From assembly GCA_913060975.1 (NCBI GenBank), contig CAJXVC010000012.1, positions 83,390 through 147,389 on the forward strand: a stretch of DNA of 64,000 bases, written 5' to 3'. Origin of the DNA: an uncultured Gammaproteobacteria bacterium. GTDB lineage: Bacteria > Pseudomonadota > Gammaproteobacteria > Pseudomonadales > Pseudohongiellaceae. The notes beneath the pieces were generated by a model. It did not search any database, was not told the origin of the DNA, and worked only from the letters and a program-made list of their open reading frames with translations. A program made the position numbers and the translations under genes. The stretch's first letter is position 1. Each line of letters starts with the position of its first letter. Shown one piece after another: positions 46,832 to 55,915 of the stretch.

Positions 46832-47383
46832 ATGAAAGCAATAACCACACTATTCAGTCTGTTCGCGGTTCTGCTCGTATTCAGCACCCCCTTGGCTGCT
46901 CAGGATGCCGCATGTGCTGATTGGCTCGATTACGAAGTCGATAAGCTGCACAGTGGCGATACCATCGATCTGTGCGATGAGACAGCCGGCAAGCCAGTGT
47001 TACTGGTCAACACAGCCAGTTATTGCGGCTTCACGTATCAGTTCACTGGACTCGAGACGCTCTATCAGCAATACAAGGATCAGGGGTTAGTCGTCGTCGG
47101 CTTCCCGTCGGATGATTTCAATCAGGAAGATGACGATGCCTCGAAGACCGCCGAGGTCTGCTACGTCAATCACGGTGTTACTTTTTTGATGTCAGATGTG
47201 GTCAAGGTGAAAGGTAACAGCGCGCATCCAGTCTTTGCCCATCTCGGTGCAGAGACTGAACAGCCTGGCTGGAATTTCAATAAGTATCTGGTAAGCAAGG
47301 ACGGCGAAGTATTACAGCACTTTGGTTCTAACGTGGAACCCGATGCTGCCGAATTGCTGGCTGCGATAGAAAGCTCACTGTAA
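46832..47383 (+). CDS. exported glutathione peroxidase-family protein
   Basis: A 183-residue thiol peroxidase with a signal peptide (about 1-23, ending 'PLAAQ'), so it acts in the periplasm. The peroxidatic Cys65 is in 'LLVNTASYCGFTYQF', and the Trp/Asn segment 'PGWNFNKYLV' is present. The second family motif, usually FPCNQF, reads 'FPSDDFNQED': the catalytic Gln is replaced by Asp, and an acidic stretch follows. It probably uses thioredoxin-like reductants rather than glutathione. GGAG lies six bases before the ATG. A strong terminator follows the gene. Confidence 0.92.
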   Translation: MKAITTLFSLFAVLLVFSTPLAAQDAACADWLDYEVDKLHSGDTIDLCDETAGKPVLLVNTASYCGFTYQFTGLETLYQQYKDQGLVVVGFPSDDFNQEDDDASKTAEVCYVNHGVTFLMSDVVKVKGNSAHPVFAHLGAETEQPGWNFNKYLVSKDGEVLQHFGSNVEPDAAELLAAIESSL

Positions 47384-47432
47384 TGCCTTGCAGCGTTGGT
47401 TAATCTGGCTGCTTAGCTATGCTTAACCAAGC

Positions 47433-47466
47433 AAAAGGCGAAGAGTCATGCTCTTCGCCTTTTTTT
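47433..47466 (+). terminator. strong intrinsic terminator
   Basis: Perfect nine-base GC-rich arms (47437-47445 and 47451-47459), five-base loop, four A before and seven T after. It ends the glutathione peroxidase transcript. Confidence 0.95.
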
Positions 47467-47631
47467 ATGCCAGTTCGCCACTTCGGCAACTGACAACGCG
47501 CACGAGCGTGACGCAATTTGGCCTCAACTGGTGTTTTCAGCGACAATGCTGTCTGGCGCGCTTTACTACCAAAGGCAAGGCGATCAGAGCGGCATTGCTG
47601 CTGACAGAAACACACGCGGGACAAGTGTTTA

Positions 47632-48210
47632 ATGGCAAAACTGTATTTTTACTATTCTTCGATGAACGCGGGTAAATCGACATCCCTGTTGCAGTCCAGT
47701 TATAACTATCAGGAACGGGGCATGCATACCCTGATTCTGGCACCCGCCTTCGATGACCGCTATGGCATCGGCAAAGTCGCCTCAAGAATCGGGCTGGAAG
47801 CCAACGCCGAAACCTTCGCACCGGGTGACAATCTCTACGCTCTTGTTTCCCAACTGCATGAGAAAGACACATTGCACTGCGTGCTCATCGATGAAGCCCA
47901 GTTCCTGACGAAGCAGCAAGTGTTTCAACTCAGTGAGGTAACCGATAAATTGCGCATTCCAGTACTGGCCTATGGACTACGCACCGACTTTCAAGGCGAG
48001 CCCTTTGAAGGTAGTAAATATTTGCTGGCCTGGTCTGACAACCTCAAGGAACTCAAAGCCATTTGCCATTGCGGTCGCAAGGCCACGATGGTGGTACGCA
48101 TGGATGCTGACGGCAAGGTCATCAAGCAAGGGTCGCAAGTGGAGATAGGTGGTAATGAGCGCTATGTCTCCATGTGTCGCAAACACTTCAACGAATGCTT
48201 CCATGGCTAG
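47632..48210 (+). CDS. tdk: thymidine kinase
   Basis: A 192-residue type II thymidine kinase, salvaging thymidine to dTMP. The Walker A loop is '[15 protein letters not shown]' (about 8-22), the Asp of 'VLIDEAQFL' is the Walker B/catalytic region, and '[12 protein letters not shown]' forms the lasso. The structural zinc site is visible as 'ICHCGRKA' and 'CRKHF'. Length and motif order match the bacterial enzyme. The ribosome site is weak. Confidence 0.96.
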   Translation: MAKLYFYYSSMNAGKSTSLLQSSYNYQERGMHTLILAPAFDDRYGIGKVASRIGLEANAETFAPGDNLYALVSQLHEKDTLHCVLIDEAQFLTKQQVFQLSEVTDKLRIPVLAYGLRTDFQGEPFEGSKYLLAWSDNLKELKAICHCGRKATMVVRMDADGKVIKQGSQVEIGGNERYVSMCRKHFNECFHG

Positions 48211-48236
48211 TGTGCAACGCTGAACTGGCTCCCGAT

Positions 48237-48953
48237 TTATTCCGAAGCCAGCCTGCTCAGCGCTGCACGCGCATTGCTGTTACCGCGCTGCGCAGACTCA
48301 CGATACCAGCGATGAGCCACCGACAAATCCCGCTGAACGCCTCTACCCTGCTCATACATCGTAGCCAGTCGGAACTGTGGTATGGCATCGCCTTGTTCGG
48401 CGGCCAGTGTCCACCAGTACACTGCCAACTCATCACTTTGCGCCACACCGGTGCCGGAGAAATGCACGTTCCCTAAATTGTGTTGCGCCAACACATGCTC
48501 TTGCGCTGCAGCGCGCCGATACTAGGTAACTGCCACCTCAGGATCTAAAGGTTTGCCCAAGGCCTCTGCATAGGCCGTACCCATGAGAAAACTGGCTTCC
48601 GACTCGCCATTGCCAGCACGCGCTTCAACCTCGGCGATCACCCCATCGGCTATTTCCTGTGCCCTCGGCTTGTTCGCAGCGAAGCCCATACGGCCTGTAG
48701 AATAAACTCGTGCCAGCCACATGGTCGATAACGCATCACCACTTGCGATGGCTTCGACTAGCAAGGCTTTGGCTCTGGCATCATCTACCTTGCCTGTTTC
48801 ACCGGTGTACCACCGAATCGACTCCAATAAACGTGGATCGGCTTGCGGCGTCGTTGCACAAGCTGCGAAAAGAAATAGCCCAAGCGCTACTGCCGATCGG
48901 GACACTGAACGCCGAACCGACACAGTTGAATCGTAGTTGGTTCTTGCCTGCAT
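48237..48953 (-). pseudogene. Sel1-repeat lipoprotein gene interrupted by one in-frame TAG
   Basis: A single reading frame would encode about 238 residues but is split by a TAG at 48522-48524. The upstream part (48525-48953, 143 codons) has a lipoprotein signal ('LFLFAACATTP') and Sel1-like helices. The downstream part (48237-48521) continues in the same frame with 'YRRAAAQEHVLAQHNLG' and two further Sel1 repeats ('ELAVYWWTLAAEQGDA', 'SVAHRWYRESAQRGN'). Sel1 repeats normally read A-x-x-W-Y-x-x-A-A, so the TAG replaces the conserved Trp codon TGG by one base change. This is either a recent nonsense mutation, a sequence error, or a readthrough site; a truncated protein may still be made. Confidence 0.85.
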
Positions 48954-49090
48954 GTATGGCTTACCTTAATTGATGAACACCAGCTCTTTGTACTGCAAGA
49001 TCGGGACCAAGGCATTGGCATCGAGTAGCTACTGATCAATCAAACAATACACGAGCGGTGTCTGCATCTTTGCAGATAAACATGTGTAGC

Positions 49091-49118
49091 AAAAAAAAGC
49101 CGGGCTAAGCCCGGCTTT
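49091..49118 (-). terminator. terminator of the third TonB receptor gene
   Basis: Arms AAAGCCGGGC / GCCCGGCTTT (49096-49105 and 49109-49118) with a three-base loop; on the minus strand a run of eight T follows. It lies about 50 bases after the stop codon. Confidence 0.93.
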
Positions 49119-49168
49119 CTTTGAGTTGCTGCTGCATTCCCACATACAGCAGCGCACAGGAGCGACAA

Positions 49169-52075
49169 CTAGTTGTTCGGGCGCCATTCCAATGATGCCC
49201 ACATCTGACGACCCCAGGGAGTCGACAGACGCGTCTCGAAACCACCCAGAATCGGTAGTTGTTGTGGACGTTCGCCGAACACATTGTTAACACCGGCACT
49301 GATGGTGAATTCACTGTCAAAGTAATCATCCAGAATGTAGGTGTAACGCAGGTTAGTGCGCGACTCACCGTGGATGATGTTATTGGCAGGTGCTTCCCAG
49401 CCATCACCGTAGTTGTCGAAGACTCGATCATCGAATGTCACATCTGACCAATAGTTGGTCGAGATAGAGGCGCTGTGATTATCCATGAACCAGTTCAGAC
49501 GCAGGTTGTACTTCATCTCCGGTAAAGGTGGAGCAATACCGGTGTTGGCGTTCTGAAAGCCCAACGCTTCGCTACGACCACCGAACAGGTCCTCATAGTC
49601 ATAGGCATCGTAGTAAGTAACAGACCATTGTGCAGCGAAAGTACCCAGGTTCTGGGTAGACCAACGATAGTCAACTCTGGCGTCGTATAGATCGATCCAC
49701 ACCGAACTGATGTTCTGTGCTTGACGGAAAATACGGTCCAGTTCGAAGTTATCGAAGCGGACTACCGGGTTACCGGCAGAGTTCGCACGAGTCTGATACC
49801 AGGCTTCGGCTTGTGCTCGCGTTGCTGAGCCAGGCGTCGGGTCATAACCGCCTTCACTCACACCGGTGTCAGCCAGAAAGTTCTGGAATTCGAATGCCAC
49901 AGTATCCTGCTCGGTGAGCGTACGGATACGGTTGGTGTATTCGATTTCCTGATAATCCATGCTGAGTTCAAAACCATCAAGCATGCCCGTTGGCTGCCAG
50001 GTAAAACCAACATTCTGAATCTCCGATTCTTCCGGCTTCAGGTTCGGGTTACCCGATGAACAGCGAGTACTACCCGTCATTGGCGAGCCAGTGAATGGAT
50101 CGGTTCCGGAGAAGGTTTCCAAACAGTTCTCATTGGGGATGAATGGTCGTGCCTGTTCCGGTGTCGGAGCCAGGAAGCTCTCACCCCAGGAGGCACGGAA
50201 TGCCAACTCGGGAGTGGCTTCCCAACGCAGCGCTACTTTCGGTGTCGTCGCATCCAGACCGAAGTCAGTGAACTTCTCATGACGAACCGCAAACTGGGCA
50301 TCGATGGTATCCCAAACAGGTAATTCCAACTCCACAAAGACCGCTTTTACTTCTGACTGGAACGTCTCATCTTGTGGCGTCGGGGCACCAACAGCCGTGT
50401 TGTAGTCATGCCCGGCAGCATCCAGAGGCACCGCATAGTTTTCATTGCGCAGATCACGCCACTGAAAACCGGCAGCCATACGCAGTGGGCCAGCCCACAA
50501 GTCCATCACCTCACCATTGGCAGCGATCTCGAACATATCGAGATAGTCACGATCGCTAAGTACGTTGTCCACGTTCTCGAACAGCCAGTTGGTCACTGCC
50601 TCACTGTTGGCATGAATGGCCGGATCATGACCGGGGAAGCGAGGATCGGCAGAGCCGAAAGGATTCCAGTATTCATTGCCATTAGGACCACCCTGGCCTT
50701 GTAGGGCCAGCTGCAGCTTGCCCAGATGGATCGCCCGGGAATCACTGGCAACCTTACGCTCGTTATCCGAGTAGTAGGCATAACCACTCCAGGTATCACT
50801 GATCTCAAAGTTAGCCGAGAACTTATAGCGGTTGTTCGCGGTATGGGTCTCAAACTCGCGCGAACCACTGATGTCATCGATATGGTCCGGACGAACCGTA
50901 TAGGACTCAGTAATCAAACGCCAGTTCCAGGGTGAGACATCGACGCCAAAGGGGTTGGCCGGGTGATCGGCACGCACCAGTAGTACGCGGCGATTGTTGG
51001 TGGAAGTCGCCGTGGTAGACGTCGTCCGGCCATCAGAAATGCGGTAGCTGTTCAACGCAGTCACGTTGAAGCTTAACCAGTCTGTGGCTTCCCACTGTAT
51101 GGAGTTGTACAGGTTGTAGGCCGTCTGCTCAGTACGATAGGCAAATTGCTTGGTGTACTCGAAGCGGCACACCGTGCCATTGTTTGTCAGTACACCGGAA
51201 GGTGTATTAAAGGCGCCTTTACCGTGCGCTGGCGCGTTGTCGTTGTAGGTGCCACAGGCCGGATCGAGCATGTTGCCGCCGCTCGAGTCACCACCATGGA
51301 ATTGATAAAGATTGACGCCTGGATCGGCGCCGACAATTTCACGCCATGCCCCCGGGTTACCCGAAGAGGACGAGCCATTGTCCATCTCCCATTCGCGCAG
51401 ACGTTCATACTGCATGAGCGGTGTGGCAGTGGTGTAGTCGGCGGCACCCACATAGTCGATACCGTTACCAAAAGACTTGCCCCAGATGAAGCTGGCCTTC
51501 ATGTCTTCCATGGAGTTATCGCCATCGACCTGATAGTAGGTCCGGGCGCGAAAACCATCAAACTCCTTGATAGGAATCAGATTGACGACACCGGCCACGG
51601 CATCAGAACCGTACAGCGCTGAACCACCGTCGAGAACAATCTCGAGGCGCTCAACGGCAATATCGGGGATGGAGGTGTTGACCGCGGGGTCGATCATGCG
51701 CACCCCGTCCACCAGTTGCAGGGTTGAGTTCTCACCCAATCCGCGCAGGTTGAAACTGGCACCTACTGAATCCTGGGCACCATCCTGGCTGGCCAGTACG
51801 TTAGCGACAACGTCGGTATTCTGGGTGAAAGTAAGGTCACGAATGTAGGTTGCCATACTTGGCGAGCCGGATTCGTAGAGTTCAGCCTGAGTGACTGTAG
51901 AAACGTTCGCATCTTCGGCAAAAGCTGAGTTACGGATATAGGAACCCGTTACGACAACTTCTTCGATGTCTTCCGAGTCATCTTGCGCCTGTACCAGAGC
52001 CGGTACAAGAAGTGGTGTAGCAATACATGCATGGATCAAGCAGCGCAGATAACCGCGCTTACTAAGTGGGGACAT
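49169..52075 (-). CDS. TonB-dependent outer-membrane receptor (968 aa)
   Basis: A large TonB-dependent transporter of the same class as the 940-residue receptor. The signal peptide ends near residue 30 ('ALVQAQ'). The TonB-box region is 'DIEEVVVTGSYIRN', and the plug has 'ESGSPSMATYIRDLTF', 'NLRGLGENSTLQLVDGVRM' and 'ERLEIVLDGGSALYGSDAVA'. The barrel is long, with aromatic girdles, and ends 'QMWASLEWRPNN', so the usual terminal Phe is missing. It is monocistronic, with its own promoter region and a very strong terminator. Substrate unknown; an organic ligand is likelier than iron, by analogy with this receptor group. GGAGAG precedes the ATG by five bases. Confidence 0.93.
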   Translation of the reverse strand: MSPLSKRGYLRCLIHACIATPLLVPALVQAQDDSEDIEEVVVTGSYIRNSAFAEDANVSTVTQAELYESGSPSMATYIRDLTFTQNTDVVANVLASQDGAQDSVGASFNLRGLGENSTLQLVDGVRMIDPAVNTSIPDIAVERLEIVLDGGSALYGSDAVAGVVNLIPIKEFDGFRARTYYQVDGDNSMEDMKASFIWGKSFGNGIDYVGAADYTTATPLMQYERLREWEMDNGSSSSGNPGAWREIVGADPGVNLYQFHGGDSSGGNMLDPACGTYNDNAPAHGKGAFNTPSGVLTNNGTVCRFEYTKQFAYRTEQTAYNLYNSIQWEATDWLSFNVTALNSYRISDGRTTSTTATSTNNRRVLLVRADHPANPFGVDVSPWNWRLITESYTVRPDHIDDISGSREFETHTANNRYKFSANFEISDTWSGYAYYSDNERKVASDSRAIHLGKLQLALQGQGGPNGNEYWNPFGSADPRFPGHDPAIHANSEAVTNWLFENVDNVLSDRDYLDMFEIAANGEVMDLWAGPLRMAAGFQWRDLRNENYAVPLDAAGHDYNTAVGAPTPQDETFQSEVKAVFVELELPVWDTIDAQFAVRHEKFTDFGLDATTPKVALRWEATPELAFRASWGESFLAPTPEQARPFIPNENCLETFSGTDPFTGSPMTGSTRCSSGNPNLKPEESEIQNVGFTWQPTGMLDGFELSMDYQEIEYTNRIRTLTEQDTVAFEFQNFLADTGVSEGGYDPTPGSATRAQAEAWYQTRANSAGNPVVRFDNFELDRIFRQAQNISSVWIDLYDARVDYRWSTQNLGTFAAQWSVTYYDAYDYEDLFGGRSEALGFQNANTGIAPPLPEMKYNLRLNWFMDNHSASISTNYWSDVTFDDRVFDNYGDGWEAPANNIIHGESRTNLRYTYILDDYFDSEFTISAGVNNVFGERPQQLPILGGFETRLSTPWGRQMWASLEWRPNN

Positions 52076-52338
52076 AGGTTCTCTCCAGTTCTAATTAATT
52101 TTATATTTATCAGAACAGAGAACGCGGGTTATGTTGCCACCCCCGAGACTCTGTTCTCTGGAGGGACTGCAAATTGAAACCAAATAAGAAAAGGCTTAAT
52201 TTCCCGTTGCCTGATCATCCCTAATGATCAGACAAATCGAGTGTACCCGTAAACCCTTATAAATCAACCCACTTATTTTACTATATAATTCGAGCGCTCG
52301 ATCATAGCTTTTAACTGTTTAACTCTAAAGGTTATTTC

Positions 52339-52806
52339 CTATTGAATAACAAAGCCGGTAAATAAAACTGACTCTACGCCTTCATCAGCAATCAGCTCTT
52401 TCACTTTCTCTTCAGCCTGATGACGTAATTCTTCCTTACCTGCTGGCGTCTCCAACTCATTGAATGGATAGTTATTCAACAACATGATCATGCCGTCTTG
52501 TATAATAGGGGTACTGTTTTCCAGCTTTTCCAGTGTTGCTTCTTCGCGAGTCAGTATCGACATCTTGACCTGCAGGTAGCGCAGTCTTCCCTGGTAGTTA
52601 GCACTCACGACCATGGCTGGGATCGTTTTGTAAAGCGCCGGGCGCAGCTCTACTGGCTCTTCTTCCACAACTTCCTCTCCCTCGACGAGCTCAACTGTTT
52701 CTTCGTCGTCAGGATTAATTCGCATGCCCAGAAAGTAATAAGCACCCGCACTGCCACTACCTAATATGACAATTGTTAGTAACGAAATGAGTAGTATCTT
52801 TTTCAC
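52339..52806 (-). CDS. FliL-like flagellar basal-body protein
   Basis: About 155 residues from a GTG at 52806, favoured by GGGGA nine bases upstream; another in-frame GTG at 52830 would add eight residues. One N-terminal membrane helix ('ILLISLLTIVILGSGSAGAY') is followed by an acidic linker ('EEVVEEEPVELRP') and the FliL periplasmic domain ('YLQVKMSILTREEATLEKL', 'IQDGMIMLLNNYPFNELET', ending in 'SVLFTGFVIQ'). FliL surrounds stator units and supports motor torque. It is divergent from motA/motB rather than inside a fliMNOPQR operon, so it may be a stator-dedicated FliL paralogue. Confidence 0.85.
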   Translation of the reverse strand: MKKILLISLLTIVILGSGSAGAYYFLGMRINPDDEETVELVEGEEVVEEEPVELRPALYKTIPAMVVSANYQGRLRYLQVKMSILTREEATLEKLENSTPIIQDGMIMLLNNYPFNELETPAGKEELRHQAEEKVKELIADEGVESVLFTGFVIQ

Positions 52807-52948
52807 TGTCGTAATTCCCCTGTGGTTCACTGGTTGCTACACATCAATCCTGCACCCACCAATATCAATGGCCAGAATAGCTGGAGCCTTCGCTGGAGAG
52901 GACTACGGCAATTGGGTCCGCAGACTTTAGTGATTTTCAAAAAATATG

Positions 52949-52979
52949 GGGTAAATTGATTTATGGCTGATTTTTACCC
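52949..52979. promoter_or_regulatory. inverted repeat in the fliL-motA divergent region
   Basis: Seven-base arms GGGTAAA and TTTACCC with a 17-base spacer, located between the two divergent genes and about 115 bases upstream of motA. It could bind a regulator of motility genes, but no specific factor can be named. Confidence 0.3.
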
Positions 52980-53092
52980 ATTTCGACTCGATTCATACTC
53001 AATAATTTTCCAGCAAATGCCGTAGAAGCTGCTAATCATCAGGTGGCTACGGCCATTGAAATGTTTTCTTGCCATATATAAGAGGTTGATTC

Positions 53093-53896
53093 ATGGATCT
53101 TGCAACGTTGCTTGGATTGGTCGGGGCGTTTGCGGTTGTAGTCGTCGCAATCTTGATGGGTGGTTCTGCGAACATCTTCATCAACCCACCGTCCTTGTTC
53201 ATTGTCCTGGGCGGAACCGCAATGGTCGTGCTGATTAAATTCAATTTATCCCAGTTTGTAGGCGCCTTCGGCGTCGCTATCAAGGCTTTCCGAGGACAGA
53301 GTCAAAAACCCAAAGAACTGATCGAAGACATCGTAGAAATGGCCGGTGTTGCTCGCAAGAAGGGCCTGTTTGCACTGGAGGAATTCGAGATCAAATATCC
53401 CTATTTGCAAAACGCTATAGCGTTGGTCATGGAAGGCCGCTCACCCGAAGACACAGCCAAACTACTCCAGAAAGACAAGCAAGAGATCAGTGAGCGCCAG
53501 AAATTGGGCTCACAAATATTCACTGCCAGTGGCGACGTCGCGCCAGCGATGGGCATGATCGGCACACTGATCGGTCTCGTGCAGATGCTGTCCAGCATGG
53601 ATGACCCCAAGGCTATCGGACCAGCCATGGCCGTAGCGCTACTGACCACTCTTTATGGTGCCATGCTCGCCAACATGTTTTTCTTGCCCATGGCAGACAA
53701 ACTCAAATTACGCCGCGGTGAAGAAGAGAAGCTCAATGCGATCTGTCTAGATGGTGTAATGGGCATCATGGAAGGTCAGAATCCGCGCATTATCGAATCC
53801 ATGCTTAAGCTCTATCTGACTCCCAAAGTACGCGATGCTGAACCGGACTCCGGCAAAGAAGAACCTGTCGATGCTGGCCTCAAAGAAGCCGCCTAG
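53093..53896 (+). CDS. motA: flagellar motor stator protein MotA/PomA
   Basis: A 267-residue membrane protein with the four helices of MotA: 'ATLLGLVGAFAVVVVAILMG', 'SLFIVLGGTAMVVLIKFNL', 'ASGDVAPAMGMIGTLIGLVQ' and 'AMAVALLTTLYGAMLANMFF'. The cytoplasmic loop between helices 2 and 3 contains the charged residues that contact FliG ('MEGRSPEDTAKLLQKDKQE'). The 'GTLIGLVQML...MAVALLTTLYGAM' core is closer to sodium-driven PomA than to proton-driven E. coli MotA. AAGAGG lies eight bases before the ATG. It is 24 bases upstream of motB and forms an operon with it. A GCCGTAGA at 53019-53026 weakly resembles a sigma-28 -10 element. Confidence 0.94.
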   Translation: MDLATLLGLVGAFAVVVVAILMGGSANIFINPPSLFIVLGGTAMVVLIKFNLSQFVGAFGVAIKAFRGQSQKPKELIEDIVEMAGVARKKGLFALEEFEIKYPYLQNAIALVMEGRSPEDTAKLLQKDKQEISERQKLGSQIFTASGDVAPAMGMIGTLIGLVQMLSSMDDPKAIGPAMAVALLTTLYGAMLANMFFLPMADKLKLRRGEEEKLNAICLDGVMGIMEGQNPRIIESMLKLYLTPKVRDAEPDSGKEEPVDAGLKEAA

Positions 53897-53920
53897 ACAT
53901 ACTGACAAGGAATACAACCA

Positions 53921-54877
53921 GTGAGCGCTGACATTGACGAAGCTCCAGCCGGCTTACCACCGTGGATGGCAACCTTTGCAGACCTGATGGCACTGCTGAT
54001 GTGCTTCTTTGTCCTGTTGTTGTCGTTCTCGGAAATGGATGTCCTGAAATACAAGCAAGTGGCGGGCTCCATGGCCCAGGCCTTTGGCGTACAAAATGAC
54101 GTCGTTGCCGATGGTATTCCCAAGGGCACTTCAGTGATCGCACAGGAATTCTCGCCCGGCCGCCCGCAACCGACTGTGGAAAATGTTGTCCAACAACAAA
54201 CTGTCGACAGCAGCCAAAATAGCCTGCAAACCGGCCAGTCTGACTATGGCCAAGATTCCAGCGCACTCGAAGTAAGCGAAGAAGCCGCACGCCAAATTCT
54301 GGTAGAAAAACTGCAAGCACTGCAGGAACAAACACTGGAAGACGTCAAGGAATTGGAAGAAGCACTGGAAGAGGAAACCCAGGCAGATCTGATTGATATT
54401 GAATCGGGCTTTCGCTCTATCACTATTCGTATTCGGGAAAAAGGCTCATTTGAATCCGGTTCTGCAACAATTAATCCCGACTTCGTACCAGTCATGAGCA
54501 AGCTACGCGATATTCTCGGCAAAATAGCCGGTCGAATTGCTGTGGAAGGCCACACTGATGACCGTCCAATCTCAACACCTTTGTCGCCCTCAAACTGGTA
54601 TTTGTCTTCGCAACGCGCGTTGTCCGTGGCCCATGAGCTGCTGATGGATGACATTATTACCGATGAGAGAATGACAGTGGTTGGCTATGCTGACACCAAG
54701 CCCTTCGACAGCAATGAAACTGCCGAGGGTCGATCCCGTAATCGTCGGGTCGAGATTGTCATCCATCAGAGTCTGGATGAAGAGACATCTGCCGAGTTGC
54801 AAGAACTGCAGGGCATGGATGATGACCTGCTGGACACCCTGCAAATCGATGCTGGCGAACTGGAAGCAGTTAACTAG
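53921..54877 (+). CDS. motB: flagellar motor stator protein MotB/PomB
   Basis: A 318-residue partner of MotA, from a GTG with AAGGA nine bases upstream. The single membrane helix 'PPWMATFADLMALLMCFFVL' contains the ion-carrying Asp21, followed by the plug region. A long linker (about 60-165) includes a coiled Glu-rich part ('LQEQTLEDVKELEEALEEE'). The C-terminal OmpA-like domain anchors to peptidoglycan, with 'VEGHTDDRPISTPLSPSNWY' and 'RSRNRRVEIVIH'. The linker is longer than in E. coli, as in PomB. Sodium or proton use cannot be decided from sequence alone. Confidence 0.94.
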   Translation: MSADIDEAPAGLPPWMATFADLMALLMCFFVLLLSFSEMDVLKYKQVAGSMAQAFGVQNDVVADGIPKGTSVIAQEFSPGRPQPTVENVVQQQTVDSSQNSLQTGQSDYGQDSSALEVSEEAARQILVEKLQALQEQTLEDVKELEEALEEETQADLIDIESGFRSITIRIREKGSFESGSATINPDFVPVMSKLRDILGKIAGRIAVEGHTDDRPISTPLSPSNWYLSSQRALSVAHELLMDDIITDERMTVVGYADTKPFDSNETAEGRSRNRRVEIVIHQSLDEETSAELQELQGMDDDLLDTLQIDAGELEAVN

Positions 54878-54880
54878 TCT

Positions 54881-55915
54881 TCATGGCTGGCGCGTAAATT
54901 TGCGCACGCTGCGTTCAACTACTTCAGCGGCATAAACATTACCATCCTCGTCAGCCGTTGCGCCTTCGGCATGACTCGTTGTGCCTTCCGGGTTGAGAAC
55001 AACATCAGGAATCAGGTAATCGACAAATCCGTCGCGCACACTACCAATATAGATGCCGCGAGAATAACCCGGATTGCGTAGATTGCCTGTGTTGGATTCC
55101 GAGTCTGCCGAATACAGCATGTCGTTATCGTCGATGTAGACATCGCTGGGCCGGCCAAACTGGGTCCACGTGGAAATGTGACTACCCTGTTGGTCGAATA
55201 ACTGAATGCGGCTATTGGCACGATCAGCAACAAACAATCGCCCCTGTGAATCCATTGCCAATGCATGGGGTACTCTGAACTCCCCATTCTCGGCACCGAC
55301 CGACCCCCACTCCATTAAATATTCACCTGCGCTGTTGTACTTGACGATGCGATTATGGGTATTCGGGGAATGGCCATCTGCGACAAAAATATCGCCGTTC
55401 GGGGCTACCAGTACATCGGTAGGCGCATTGAAAAAATAGTTGCCAGAACCACTTACGCCAGCGATACCCAGACTCATCAGCCGCTCACCTTCGGGGCTGA
55501 ACTTATGTACTTGATTGCCTTTCAGCCCTTCCCGCGCTGTCGCCGCATCTGTGACCCAGACATTGCCTTGCGCGTCGACAAACATGCCATGGGGCCAAAC
55601 AAACATGCCGGCACCGAAGCTGTTGATAATCGTGCCATCACTATCGATCAACATAATCGGATCAACGTCTGTTTGCGCTTCACAGCCAGGCCGGTTGCCG
55701 CCACAGCGATCAGCCACCCAGATTTGCCCGTTACCCGCGTAATGAATAGCACTTGCCGCACCCCACTCGCGGCCCGCTGGCAAATCACCGAAGGCTTGTT
55801 CACTGCGATCAAATGGATTGGCAATGCCCGTGTCTGGCGCTGTCGCGGTACAGGCTTGCAGCAGTACAAGAATGAAACCGGCAAGTAATCCGAATCGGGG
55901 AATGTTATATGTCAT
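54881..55915 (-). CDS. NHL-repeat beta-propeller lipoprotein 2
   Basis: A 344-residue lipoprotein from the ATG at 55915 (frame open from 55942), with the lipobox 'LLQAC' giving Cys22. The blades 'WPHGMFVDAQGNVWVTDAAT', 'APTDVLVAPNGDIFVADGHS' and 'VPHALAMDSQGRLFVADRAN' closely match those of the exported propeller at 41458-42585, so the two are paralogues with different anchoring. Role unknown; see that entry. It converges on motB with three bases between stops. Confidence 0.85.
   Translation of the reverse strand: MTYNIPRFGLLAGFILVLLQACTATAPDTGIANPFDRSEQAFGDLPAGREWGAASAIHYAGNGQIWVADRCGGNRPGCEAQTDVDPIMLIDSDGTIINSFGAGMFVWPHGMFVDAQGNVWVTDAATAREGLKGNQVHKFSPEGERLMSLGIAGVSGSGNYFFNAPTDVLVAPNGDIFVADGHSPNTHNRIVKYNSAGEYLMEWGSVGAENGEFRVPHALAMDSQGRLFVADRANSRIQLFDQQGSHISTWTQFGRPSDVYIDDNDMLYSADSESNTGNLRNPGYSRGIYIGSVRDGFVDYLIPDVVLNPEGTTSHAEGATADEDGNVYAAEVVERSVRKFTRQP

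Noticed and set aside
48522..48524. TAG as a pyrrolysine or programmed recoding site
   Set aside because: No pyl genes or recoding element are visible; a simple TGG-to-TAG change in a repeat protein explains it.
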